From Pelomonas sp047654785 (GTDB lineage: Bacteria > Pseudomonadota > Gammaproteobacteria > Burkholderiales > Burkholderiaceae_C): a stretch of DNA of 64,000 bases. Shown one piece after another: positions 35,761 through 43,726 of the stretch. A program made the translations under genes and the position numbers. The notes beneath the pieces were generated by a model that made no database searches, was not told where the DNA came from, and worked only from the letters and a program-made list of their open reading frames with translations. The first letter of the stretch is position 1. Each line of letters starts with the position of its first letter. The DNA is taken from NCBI RefSeq assembly GCF_047654785.1, contig NZ_JASGKQ010000001.1, forward strand, positions 1 to 64,000, read 5' to 3'.

Positions 35761-36075
35761 TCAGGCGCTCAGCTTCAGGCCCACGATGCCGGCCAGGATC
35801 AGCCCGATGCAGGCCAGCCGGGCGACGGTGGCGGGCTCGCCGAACAGCAGCATGCCCAGCGCCATGGTGCCGACGGCGCCGATGCCGGTCCACACGGCGT
35901 AGGCCGTGCCCACGGGCAGCGTGCGCATGGCCACGCCCAGCAGCGTGACGCTGACGACCATGGCCGCCACCGTGGCCGCGGTGGGCCAGGGGCGGGAGAA
36001 GCCTTCGGTGTATTTCAGGCCGATGGCCCAGCCGACCTCGAACAGGCCGGCGATGACGAGGACCAGCCATGCCAT
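35761..36075 (-). CDS. gdx: guanidinium exporter Gdx/SugE (SMR family)
   Basis: A 104-residue small multidrug resistance protein with four membrane helices. Family marks of the Gdx/SugE branch are the central Glu13 in AGLFEVGWAIGLKYTEGFSR and the TAYAVWTGIGAVG stretch; the KYTEGF run distinguishes it from EmrE-type pumps. Gdx proteins expel guanidinium in exchange for protons. ATG 36075 has AGGAG about eight bases upstream. Two tandem hairpins upstream look like a guanidine-II riboswitch, which fits this role. Confidence 0.92.
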   Translation of the reverse strand: MAWLVLVIAGLFEVGWAIGLKYTEGFSRPWPTAATVAAMVVSVTLLGVAMRTLPVGTAYAVWTGIGAVGTMALGMLLFGEPATVARLACIGLILAGIVGLKLSA

Positions 36076-36107
36076 GGCCCGGCTCCTGGCGCGTCGTGCG
36101 CGCAACG

Positions 36108-36156
36108 GCCCGGGGCGTCCCGGGCGGGGAGAACGGTCGGCCGGGGCGTCCCGGCC
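36108..36156 (-). promoter_or_regulatory. candidate guanidine-II (mini-ykkC) riboswitch
   Basis: On the minus strand two 18-nt hairpins follow one another: GGCCGGG-ACGC-CCCGGCC (36156-36139) and GCCCGGG-ACGC-CCCGGGC (36125-36108), separated by 13 bases and ending 32 bases before the gdx start. Guanidine-II RNAs consist of exactly two such hairpins with ACGR tetraloops and often precede sugE/gdx. Here the fourth loop base is C instead of a purine in both hairpins, so this is either a variant or a coincidence of GC-rich sequence. Confidence 0.55.
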
Positions 36157-36299
36157 GGCGGCTTCCCGGATGGAAGCGCGCCGGCAGTGTAGGACCCCGT
36201 GCGGGCTGGGGCCGATGTTCCGCCGGCCGGGGAACTGCTACACACTGGAGCGGCCCCGCTTCGGCGGGCCCACCCCGATACGGAAACCAGGAGACAGAC

Positions 36300-37823
36300 A
36301 TGACCGTTTACGCCGCCCCCGGCGCCGCCGGCGCCAAGATCGCCTACCAGCCCCGCTACGACAACTTCATCGGCGGCCAGTTCGTGCCGCCGGTGGAGGG
36401 GCAGTATTTCGACGTGGTCTCGCCGATCAACGGCAAGGTCTACACGCAGGCCGCGCGCTCGACCGCCGCCGACATCGACAAGGCGCTGGACGCCGCCCAT
36501 GCCGCCGCCGCCGGCTGGGCCGCCACGCCGCCGGCCGCGCGCGCGAACATCCTGCTGAAGATCGCCGACCGCCTCGAGCAGAACCTGGAGCTGCTGGCCT
36601 ACGCCGAGACGGTGGACAACGGCAAGCCCATCCGCGAGACGCTGAACGCCGACATCCCGCTGGCGGTGGACCATTTCCGCTACTTCGCCGGCTGCGTGCG
36701 CGCGCAGGAGGGCGCGCTCAGCGAGATCGACGGCAACACCATCGCCTACCACTTCCACGAGCCGCTGGGCGTGGTCGGCCAGATCATCCCGTGGAACTTC
36801 CCGCTGCTGATGGCCGCGTGGAAGCTGGCGCCCGCGCTGGGCGCCGGCAACTGCGTGGTGCTCAAGCCCGCGGAGAGCACGCCCATCAGCATCCTGCTGA
36901 TGGCCGAACTGGTCGCCGACCTGCTGCCGCCGGGCGTGCTGAACATCGTCAACGGCTTCGGCCGCGAGGCGGGCATGCCGCTGGCCAGCAGCAGGCGCAT
37001 CGGCAAGATCGCGTTCACCGGCTCCACGGCCACCGGCAAGGTCATCGCGCAGGCGGCGGCCACCAACCTGATCCCGGCCACGCTGGAGCTGGGTGGCAAG
37101 AGCCCCAATGTGTTCTTCGAGGACGTGATGGCGGCCGACGACGCCTTCCTCGACAAGGCCATCGAGGGCCTGGTGCTGTTCGCGTTCAACCAGGGCGAGG
37201 TCTGCACCTGCCCGAGCCGCGCGCTGATCCAGGAGAGCATCTACGACCGCTTCATGGAGCGCGCGTTGAAGCGCGTCGCCGCCATCAAGCAGGGCAACCC
37301 GCTGGACACCGACACCATGCTCGGCGCGCAGGCCAGCCAGATGCAGATGGACAAGATCCAGACCTACCTGGCGCTGGGCAAGGAGGAGGGCGCCAAGGTG
37401 CTGATCGGTGGCGAGCGCGCCAACCTGGGCGGCGACCTGGCGGGCGGCTACTACATCCAGCCGACGCTGTTCCAGGGCCACAACCAGATGCGCATCTTCC
37501 GCGAGGAGATCTTCGGCCCGGTGCTGGCCGTGACCACCTTCAAGGACGAGGCCGAGGCGCTGCGGATCGCCAACGACACGCCCTACGGCCTGGGCGCCGG
37601 CGTCTGGAGCCGCGATGGCAGCCGCGCCTACCGCATGGGCCGCGGCATCCAGGCCGGCCGGGTGTGGACGAATTGCTACCACGCCTACCCGGCGCACGCG
37701 GCCTTCGGCGGCTACAAGGAGTCCGGCATCGGCCGCGAGACGCACAAGGCCATGCTGGACCACTACCAGCAGACCAAGAACCTGCTGGTCAGCTACAGCC
37801 CGAACGCGCTGGGCTTCTTCTGA
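36300..37823 (+). CDS. NAD-dependent aldehyde dehydrogenase, ExaC type
   Basis: A 507-residue aldehyde dehydrogenase of the class often called acetaldehyde dehydrogenase ExaC/AldB. Motifs: VVGQIIPWNFPLLMAAWKLA, TGSTATGKVIAQAA, the general-base Glu in TLELGGKSPN, and the catalytic Cys302 in FNQGEVCTCPSRAL. It oxidises short aldehydes to acids with NAD+. GGAG lies eight bases before ATG 36300. The DUF779 gene follows, a conserved pair, often in alcohol metabolism regions. It is divergent from gdx across 224 bases that also hold the riboswitch candidate. Confidence 0.94.
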   Translation: MTVYAAPGAAGAKIAYQPRYDNFIGGQFVPPVEGQYFDVVSPINGKVYTQAARSTAADIDKALDAAHAAAAGWAATPPAARANILLKIADRLEQNLELLAYAETVDNGKPIRETLNADIPLAVDHFRYFAGCVRAQEGALSEIDGNTIAYHFHEPLGVVGQIIPWNFPLLMAAWKLAPALGAGNCVVLKPAESTPISILLMAELVADLLPPGVLNIVNGFGREAGMPLASSRRIGKIAFTGSTATGKVIAQAAATNLIPATLELGGKSPNVFFEDVMAADDAFLDKAIEGLVLFAFNQGEVCTCPSRALIQESIYDRFMERALKRVAAIKQGNPLDTDTMLGAQASQMQMDKIQTYLALGKEEGAKVLIGGERANLGGDLAGGYYIQPTLFQGHNQMRIFREEIFGPVLAVTTFKDEAEALRIANDTPYGLGAGVWSRDGSRAYRMGRGIQAGRVWTNCYHAYPAHAAFGGYKESGIGRETHKAMLDHYQQTKNLLVSYSPNALGFF

Positions 37824-37831
37824 TCGCGGCC

Positions 37832-37859
37832 CGGGAGGGCGGCTTCGGCCGCCTTCCCG
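37832..37859 (+). terminator. UUCG-capped hairpin between aldehyde dehydrogenase and DUF779
   Basis: CGGGAGGGCGGC and GCCGCCTTCCCG form a 12-bp stem with one G-T pair and a TTCG loop. No T tract follows, so it probably protects or processes the transcript between the two genes rather than ending it. Confidence 0.6.
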
Positions 37860-37882
37860 CGCCGTGGCGCGAAAGGCTTGCC

Positions 37883-38290
37883 ATGACCGACCTCATCCCC
37901 CGCGTGCAGGCCACCGAGGCCGCGCTGGCGCTGATCGCACAGCTGCGCGATCAGCACGGCGAGCTGCTGTTCTACCAGTCGCATGGCTGCTGCGCCGGCA
38001 GCGCACCGATGTGCTTCACGGTGCGCGAGCTCGGGCTTGCCGCCGACGACCGCCTGCTGGGCCGGGTGGGCGATGGCGGCGGCGTGCCGGTCTACGCCAG
38101 CCCGCCCCAGTGCGACTACCTGGCCGGCCTGCAGATGACGCTGGACGTGGCGCCGGGCAACAGCGGCAGCTTCGGCCTAGAGGACGGCTCGGGCCGGCAC
38201 TTCGTCGCGCAGTTCCGGCTGTGGACCGACGACGAGCTGCCGCGGCTGGCGCCGATCACGCCCGCTCAGGGGACGGTGCCGCCGGCCTGA
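37883..38290 (+). CDS. DUF779 protein
   Basis: A 135-residue soluble protein matching DUF779: LLFYQSHGCCAGSAPMCF with three closely spaced cysteines, and SPPQCDYLAGLQMTLDVAPG with a fourth. The cysteines suggest metal binding. It nearly always follows an aldehyde dehydrogenase gene, as here, but its function is not established. Its last 25 bases overlap the 3' end of the convergent glycosyl hydrolase gene. Confidence 0.88.
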   Translation: MTDLIPRVQATEAALALIAQLRDQHGELLFYQSHGCCAGSAPMCFTVRELGLAADDRLLGRVGDGGGVPVYASPPQCDYLAGLQMTLDVAPGNSGSFGLEDGSGRHFVAQFRLWTDDELPRLAPITPAQGTVPPA

Positions 38291-39561
38291 ACGGCCTGGG
38301 CGGCATAGGGCCCGGCGCGCAGCGCGTCGGCGATGCCCTTGCGGTTCTGCTGCAGCGCCGCCATGCTGAAGTGGACGTGGCCGCTGCCCGGCGACACGCG
38401 GCGGATGGTGGCGATCTGCGCCAGCACCTCGCCCGGCTGCCAGCTCTGCGGCGTGTCGTTGATGCGGCTGGTGAACAGGCCCGGGTGGATGGGCCGGTCC
38501 AGCGGGTTCAGCGCGCGCCAGGCCTGCAGCAGCGGCTCGAAGGCCTGCGCCGTCTGCGCCTGCGGCCAGTACAGCTGCGGCGCGAGGTAGTCCAGCCAGC
38601 CCTCGCGCAGCCACAGCTCGACGTCGGCGTAGAGCTTGTCGTACTGGCTGAAGCCGGTGATGCCGGCCGGCCGCAGGCCGGGCCGGGGCAGGCCGAAGGG
38701 GCTGATGCCCACGCGCGTGCCGGGGCGGACTTCGTGGGCCAGCGCGTACAGGCGCTGCACCAGGGTGTTGACGTTGTAGCGGCGCCAGTCCGCGCGCGCC
38801 AGCGTGCCGCCGCCGGCCAGGTACTGGCGCCAGCTGGGCTCGTCCGGGAAGTCCAGCTCCTGCCGGGTGGCCGGGTCCGTGACCGGGTAGGGGTAGAAGT
38901 AGTCGTCGATGTGGATGCCGTCCACGGCGTAGCGGCCCAGGCAGTCGCGCACGACGGCCAGCGTGTGCTCGGCGGCCGCGGGCTCGCCGGGGTCCATCCA
39001 GAGCTGGTCGCCGTAGCGCTTCACCCAGTCGGGCCGGGTGCGGCTGACATGGGTGTCGGCCACCGGCGACTTGGCGGAGCTGTGCCGCGCGCGGTAGGGG
39101 TTGAACCAGGCGTGCAGCTCCAGCCCGCGCGCGCGGCACTCGGCCAGCCAGACGGCCAGCGGGTCGTAGCCGGGGTGGCGGCCCTGCACGCCGGTGAGCA
39201 CTTCGCTCCACGGCTCCAGGCGGGACTCGTACAGCGCGTCGGTGCCGGTGCGCACCTGCAGGATCAGCGCGTTCAGGCCCACGCTGGCGGCGGTGTCGCA
39301 CAGCGCGCGGATCTCGGCCTGCTGCTGTTCGGCGGGCAGGCCCGGCTTGCTGGGCCAGTCGATGTTGGCGACGGTGGCGATCCACGCGGCCCGCCACTCG
39401 CGCGGCGGCGCGGGCGGCAGCGTGCCGGCGGCGGGGGCGGACGCGGCGGCGGGCGGCGCCGCCAGCGCGGCCTCGCCGGGCGACGGCGGGGCCGGCATGG
39501 GGGTGGCGCAGGCCGCCAGCAGCGGGGCGGTGGCCAGGCTCAGCAGGTCGCGGCGTTTCAT
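38266..39561 (-). CDS. family 10-like glycosyl hydrolase, DigH-like lipoprotein
   Basis: A 431-residue lipoprotein with lipobox LAAC and a GHL10 (formerly DUF187) TIM-barrel domain: REWRAAWIATVANIDWPSKP, LNALILQVRTGTDALYES, LELHAWFNPYRA, VDGIHIDDYFYPYP, ISPFGLPRPG. E. coli DigH cleaves denuded peptidoglycan glycans. A Pro/Ala linker links lipid anchor and domain. It lies four bases after the NagX-like gene and ends the murQ operon, which supports a role in breaking down peptidoglycan sugars. Its 3' end overlaps the convergent DUF779 gene. Confidence 0.88.
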   Translation of the reverse strand: MKRRDLLSLATAPLLAACATPMPAPPSPGEAALAAPPAAASAPAAGTLPPAPPREWRAAWIATVANIDWPSKPGLPAEQQQAEIRALCDTAASVGLNALILQVRTGTDALYESRLEPWSEVLTGVQGRHPGYDPLAVWLAECRARGLELHAWFNPYRARHSSAKSPVADTHVSRTRPDWVKRYGDQLWMDPGEPAAAEHTLAVVRDCLGRYAVDGIHIDDYFYPYPVTDPATRQELDFPDEPSWRQYLAGGGTLARADWRRYNVNTLVQRLYALAHEVRPGTRVGISPFGLPRPGLRPAGITGFSQYDKLYADVELWLREGWLDYLAPQLYWPQAQTAQAFEPLLQAWRALNPLDRPIHPGLFTSRINDTPQSWQPGEVLAQIATIRRVSPGSGHVHFSMAALQQNRKGIADALRAGPYAAQAVQAGGTVP

Positions 39562-39564
39562 GGG

Positions 39565-40698
39565 TCAGACCTTCACGAACCAGTGTTTGCGGTACATCGC
39601 CCAGGCCACCGCATACATCGCCAGCACGAAGGCGATGGCGTGCAGCAGCGAGGCGTTCTCGGGCGCGAGGCCGAGGTCGAGCAGCGGCTGGTACAGGTGC
39701 CGGCCCAGGCTGCGGCCGTCGCCGAGCTTCACCGTGTGCAGCAGCTTGGCCAGCAGCCCGGACAGCGCGAACAGGAACAGCGCGTTCATGCCGAACACCA
39801 CCAGCGGGTGCAGCAGCCGCGCCCAGCGCGCGCGGGCCAGCGGCTGCGGCATCGCGTCCAGCAGCCAGTGGAAGACGGCGAACACCACCAGCGCCCAGCC
39901 GGCCATCGTGAACACGAACGACGGCGTCCACAGCGACTTGTTGATGGGCATCAGCCACGCGTCCAGCACCTGGCCCAGCCACAGCGCGGCCAGGCCCCAC
40001 AGCATCCAGGCCATGGTCTTCTCGTGGGCCTGGCGGCGCGACGCGAGCACATAGCCCGCCAGCACGCCCAGCAGCTGCGACGACACCGCCGGCAGCGTGG
40101 AGAGCAGCCCCTCGGGGTCCCAGGTCTTCGCCTGTTTCCACAGGTGGCCGTCCAGCAGCAGCCGGTCCAGCCACGCGCCCGCGTCCCGGCCGGGCTCCAG
40201 CACGCCGACGTGGACGACGCCGTCGGCGTCCGGCACCGGCAGGCCCAGCTGCACCAGCGTGTAGGCGGCCATCAGCCCCACCGCCCACAGCGCGACGCCG
40301 CGCGCGCCGCACCACAGCACGATGGGCGCGGCCGCCAGCGTGCACAGGCCCAGGCGCTGCAGCACGCCGGGCAGGCGCACGGTGGCGAGGTCGAAGGCGG
40401 GGATCAGGTTGAGCAGCAGGCCGAGGGCGACGATCACCAGCGCCCGGCGCCAGGTGGCCAGCAGCAGCGCGCGCTTGTCGGCGCCGGCCTGCGCGCGGCG
40501 CGCGAGGCTGATCGTCATCGCCATGCCGCTGATGAAGACGAAGAACGGGAACACCCAGTCCGTGAACGTCCAGCCATGCCATTTCGCATGCAGCAGCGGC
40601 GCGTAGACGTGGTTCCAGTCGCCCGGGTTGTTCACCAGCAGCATCGCCGCGATCGCGAAGCCGCGGAAGGCGTCGAGCGACAGCACCCGCTCCCTCAT
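39565..40698 (-). CDS. NagX-like acyltransferase family membrane protein (DUF5009)
   Basis: A 377-residue polytopic membrane protein of the heparan-alpha-glucosaminide N-acetyltransferase/NagX group. It opens with RVLSLDAFRGFAIAAMLLVN, has WNHVYAPLLHAKWHGWTFTDW with the His-rich loop, and FPFFVFISGMAMTISL. NagX genes occur with GlcNAc and MurNAc utilisation genes and are thought to acetylate or transport amino sugars; the exact reaction is unproven. Its ATG overlaps the MFS stop by ATGA. Confidence 0.85.
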   Translation of the reverse strand: MRERVLSLDAFRGFAIAAMLLVNNPGDWNHVYAPLLHAKWHGWTFTDWVFPFFVFISGMAMTISLARRAQAGADKRALLLATWRRALVIVALGLLLNLIPAFDLATVRLPGVLQRLGLCTLAAAPIVLWCGARGVALWAVGLMAAYTLVQLGLPVPDADGVVHVGVLEPGRDAGAWLDRLLLDGHLWKQAKTWDPEGLLSTLPAVSSQLLGVLAGYVLASRRQAHEKTMAWMLWGLAALWLGQVLDAWLMPINKSLWTPSFVFTMAGWALVVFAVFHWLLDAMPQPLARARWARLLHPLVVFGMNALFLFALSGLLAKLLHTVKLGDGRSLGRHLYQPLLDLGLAPENASLLHAIAFVLAMYAVAWAMYRKHWFVKV

Positions 40699-41975
40699 GT
40701 CGCCTCCTTGCGGCCGAAGCCGTCCGGCACCCTGATCAGCGCCGCCATCACGAAGCTCGGCACCGTGGCCACCAGCACCCAGGCGAAGAACGGCACATAG
40801 CCGACCTGCTCCTGCAGCCAGCCGCTCCACATGCCGGGGATCATCATGCCCAGCGCCATGAAGCCGGTGCAGATCGCGTAGTGCGCCGTCTTCTGCGGCC
40901 CCTCGGCGACCAGGATCATGTACATCAGGTAGGCCGTGAAACCGAGGCCGTAGCCGAACTGCTCCACCGCCAGCGCCGCGCTGATGACGGCCAGGCTGGT
41001 CGGGTGCGCCAGCGCCAGCAGCAGGAAGGCCACGTTGGGCAGGTGCATGGCCAGCACCAGCGGCCACAGGGCCTTCTTCAATCCCACCCGGGAGATGATC
41101 CAGCCGCCCGCCAGGCCGCCCAGCGTCAGCGCCGTCAGGCCCACGGTGCCGTAGGCGATGCCCACGGCCTTGGTGGACAGGCCCAGCCCCCCCTGCGCCA
41201 CCGGGTCCAGCAGGAAGGGCGACGCGAGCTTGAGCAGCTGCGCCTCCGGGAAGCGGTACAGCAGCAGAAAGCCCAGCACGACGGCGATGCCGGGCTTCCT
41301 GAAGAAGCTGGCGAACACCGCGAAGAACTCCGCCACCAGGCCGCGCGCGGCCGCGCCGCCCACGCCGGGGCGGTCGGCCTCGGGCCGCGGCAGCACCAGC
41401 GCATGCCAGGCCGCCAGCGCCAGGAACAGCCCGCCCAGCAGCCAGAACACCCAACGCCAGGCCTGCACCACGCTGCCGCTGCGTTCCGCCAGCTCGCCGG
41501 CCAGGTAGACCAGCCCGCCCTGGCCGCCGATGTTGGCCAGCCGGTAGAAGGTGGAGCGCACGCCGACGAAGGCGGCCTGGCTGTGCTGCGGCAGCGCCAG
41601 CATGTAGTAGCCGTCGGCGGCGATGTCGTGCGAGGCGGATGCGAACGCCATCAACCAGAACACCGCCAGCGTCATCTGGAAGGCCCGGTCGGCGGGGATG
41701 GCCAGCGCCACGCCGGCCAGCGCCGCGCCGACGAAGAACTGCAGCACCGTCACCCACGCGCGCTTGGTGCCGAACAGCTCGGCCAGCGGCGACCACAGCG
41801 GCTTGAGCACCCAGGGCAGGTAGAGCCAACTGGTGTAGAGCGCGATGTCGGTGTTGGAGACGCCGAGGTTCTTGTACATGACGACCGACAGGGTCATCAC
41901 GACGACGTAGGGGATGCCCTGGCCGAAGTAGAGCGTGGGGATCCACGCCCACGGGGAGCGCTGCGCAGGGCTCAC
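40695..41975 (-). CDS. AmpG-like MFS transporter in the murQ operon
   Basis: A 426-residue MFS protein of the PAT/AmpG branch with about 12 helices: WIPTLYFGQGIPYVVVMTLS, YTSWLYLPWVLKPLWSPL, FASASHDIAADGYYML. The start is GTG 41975, which overlaps the murQ stop as GTGA. Position between murQ and a NagX-like gene makes import of MurNAc or muropeptides the likely task; relatives in Bacteroidetes MurNAc clusters serve this purpose. It is not closely similar to the frameshifted AmpG-like gene at 699-1968. Confidence 0.88.
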   Translation of the reverse strand: MSPAQRSPWAWIPTLYFGQGIPYVVVMTLSVVMYKNLGVSNTDIALYTSWLYLPWVLKPLWSPLAELFGTKRAWVTVLQFFVGAALAGVALAIPADRAFQMTLAVFWLMAFASASHDIAADGYYMLALPQHSQAAFVGVRSTFYRLANIGGQGGLVYLAGELAERSGSVVQAWRWVFWLLGGLFLALAAWHALVLPRPEADRPGVGGAAARGLVAEFFAVFASFFRKPGIAVVLGFLLLYRFPEAQLLKLASPFLLDPVAQGGLGLSTKAVGIAYGTVGLTALTLGGLAGGWIISRVGLKKALWPLVLAMHLPNVAFLLLALAHPTSLAVISAALAVEQFGYGLGFTAYLMYMILVAEGPQKTAHYAICTGFMALGMMIPGMWSGWLQEQVGYVPFFAWVLVATVPSFVMAALIRVPDGFGRKEAT

Positions 41976-42853
41976 GCGGCGAGCGCCCGGGCCACGCTGC
42001 CGTCGGCCGCCTCCAGCAGCGCGCGCGCTTCGTCCGGGCCCACGCCGCGCTTGAGCATGACCAGCGCCGTCTTCACGTGGTGGTCGCAGGCGCCGAGCGC
42101 CGCCTGCGCGTCGGCCTCGGGGGCGCCGGAGGCGCGCACCGTCAGCGCCAGCGCGCGCTTGACCAGCTTGGCGTTGGTGGCCTTCAGGTCCACCATCAGG
42201 TTGCCGTACACCTTGTTCAGCCGCACCATCAGCGCCGACGAGAAGGTGTTCAGCGCGATCTTCTGCGAGGTGCCCGCCTTCAGCCGCGTGCTGCCGGAGA
42301 TGACCTCGGCGCCGGTGTCCAGCACGATGCCGATCTCGGCCTGGCTGCTGACCGGCGCGCCCGGGTTGTTGGCGAAGCCGATGGTCAGCGCGCCGGCCGC
42401 GCGGGCGGCCTCCATCGCGCCCAGCACATAGGGCGTGCCGCCGGAGGCGGCCAGCAGCAGCGCCACGTCGTGCGGGCCGGGCCGCAGCGCGGCGAGGTCC
42501 GCGGCGCCCTGCGCGCGGTCGTCCTCGGCGCCCTCGACGGCCGCGAACATCGCGCCCTGGCCGCCCGCGATCACCGCCACCGCGCGCTCGCGCGGCCACG
42601 AGAACGTCGGGTACAGCTCCACGCTGTCCAGCACGCCGAGGCGGCCGGAGGTGCCGGCCCCCGCGTACAGCAGCCGGCCGCCGGCGCGGATGCGCGGCAG
42701 CGCGGCGTCCACCGCGGCGGCGAGCTGCGGCGCGGCGGCCTTCACGGCGGCGACGGCGGCGTTCTGGTCGTCGATGAAGGCCTCCAGCAGCGCTGGCGTG
42801 GCGTAGCGGTCCAGGTCGGGGTGGCGGGTGCTCGGGGTTTCGGTGTTCAGCAT
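41972..42853 (-). CDS. murQ: N-acetylmuramic acid 6-phosphate etherase MurQ
   Basis: A 293-residue SIS-domain enzyme that cuts the lactyl ether of MurNAc-6-phosphate to give GlcNAc-6-phosphate. Signature stretches are LLYAGAGTSGRLGVLDSVE, LLLAASGGTPYVLGAMEAA, and GSTRLKAGTSQKIALNTFS. Length is normal. It heads the operon murQ-MFS-NagX-DigH with each gene overlapping or touching the next. No MurNAc kinase or PTS transporter gene is present here, so the source of the 6-phosphate is not explained locally. Confidence 0.95.
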   Translation of the reverse strand: MLNTETPSTRHPDLDRYATPALLEAFIDDQNAAVAAVKAAAPQLAAAVDAALPRIRAGGRLLYAGAGTSGRLGVLDSVELYPTFSWPRERAVAVIAGGQGAMFAAVEGAEDDRAQGAADLAALRPGPHDVALLLAASGGTPYVLGAMEAARAAGALTIGFANNPGAPVSSQAEIGIVLDTGAEVISGSTRLKAGTSQKIALNTFSSALMVRLNKVYGNLMVDLKATNAKLVKRALALTVRASGAPEADAQAALGACDHHVKTALVMLKRGVGPDEARALLEAADGSVARALAA

Positions 42854-43013
42854 GGTGGATGGCGCGGATCGGGCTGCCGCACTCTAGCGGCTGGCGCGCG
42901 GCACTGGCGAATGCCGCCCCGGACCGCGACCATAACGGCAGGTGATCCAGGCCCGGCCTTGGGGCACACTGCGGCCGGCCACCCCACCGCGCCACCCCTC
43001 TGCTGGAGCCGCC

Positions 43014-43562
43014 ATGTCCCCGTCCCGCCTGCGGCCGCTGGCCGCCGCCGCCACCGTGCTGGCCCTGCTGCTGCCGGCGTCCGCGCATGCCGTGCTCGCC
43101 GTCGGCGCCGCCGCGCCCGACTTCACCGCCGACGCCGCCGTCGGCGGCCGGCCCTTCAGGTTCCGGCTGGCCGAGGCGCTGAAGCAGGGCCCGGTGGTGC
43201 TGTACTTCTACCCCAAGGCCTTCACGCGCGGCTGCACGGTGGAGGCGCACCTGTTCGCGGAGGCGGCGGAACGGTTCCAGGCCGTCGGCGCCACCGTGAT
43301 CGGCATGTCCAACGACGACATCGACACGCTCAAGCGCTTCAGCGTCGAGGCCTGCCGCAGCAAGTTCGCGGTCGCGGCCGACGCGGGCGGCCAGGTCATC
43401 AGGGACTACGACGTGGCGCTGCGCCTGGTGCCCGGCACCATGGCCGACCGCGTGTCCTACCTGATCGCGCCGGACGGCCGCATCGCCGCCGTCCACGCCA
43501 GCCTGGACCCCGACGGCCACATCGACGCGATGCTCCAGGCCGCCCGGCGGCTGCAGAAGTAG
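43014..43562 (+). CDS. exported peroxiredoxin (BCP/PrxQ-like)
   Basis: A 182-residue thiol peroxidase with signal peptide (LAAAATVLALLLPASAHA). The thioredoxin-like AhpC/TSA domain has the peroxidatic Cys74 in YFYPKAFTRGCTVEAHLF; a second cysteine (VEACRSKF) may resolve it. The segment VIGMSNDDIDTLKRF is typical of the BCP/PrxQ class. Export to the periplasm is less common for this class. ATG 43014 begins the signal peptide. The gene is divergent from murQ and upstream of the metX leader; no direct link to either is evident. Confidence 0.9.
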   Translation: MSPSRLRPLAAAATVLALLLPASAHAVLAVGAAAPDFTADAAVGGRPFRFRLAEALKQGPVVLYFYPKAFTRGCTVEAHLFAEAAERFQAVGATVIGMSNDDIDTLKRFSVEACRSKFAVAADAGGQVIRDYDVALRLVPGTMADRVSYLIAPDGRIAAVHASLDPDGHIDAMLQAARRLQK

Positions 43563-43611
43563 CGGCGCAGGCCGGCGGGGCGGCGCGATGCCGCTAGACT
43601 TGCGGCCCATC

Positions 43612-43664
43612 AAGCGCCGATTTGTTCCGGATTGCGGGCGCTCTACAAATGCCGCTAAACAGGA
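43612..43664 (+). promoter_or_regulatory. SAM-II (SAM-alpha) riboswitch
   Basis: The sequence fits the SAM-II pattern closely: a GCGC stem start followed by GATTT, the ATTGC segment, GGGCGCT closing the stem, ACAAATG, and the pseudoknot GCTAAAC-AGG. The order and spacing match the crystallised metX SAM-II RNA as I remember it. It lies 63 bases before metX. Binding of S-adenosylmethionine should stabilise the pseudoknot and switch the gene off. Confidence 0.9.
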
Positions 43665-43674
43665 CGCTCGCACC

Positions 43675-43713
43675 AACCGGCGTCCCGCGACAGTGGCGCC
43701 GGTTTCGTTTTTT
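43675..43713 (+). terminator. intrinsic terminator in the metX leader
   Basis: AACCGGCG (43675-43682) and CGCCGGTT (43697-43704) form an 8-bp stem with a 14-base loop; TCG and then six T follow (43708-43713). It lies just after the SAM-II aptamer and 14 bases before metX, so it is probably the expression platform for premature termination. Confidence 0.8.
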
Positions 43714-43726
43714 CTGGAGTGAGGCC

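Noticed and set aside
35594..36301. Minus-strand frame around the gdx gene
   Set aside because: It is out of frame with gdx, lacks a family match and covers the riboswitch candidate.
37615..40800. Plus-strand frame of 1,061 codons
   Set aside because: Shadow of DUF779, DigH-like and NagX-like genes, which have strong family motifs on their own strands and frames.
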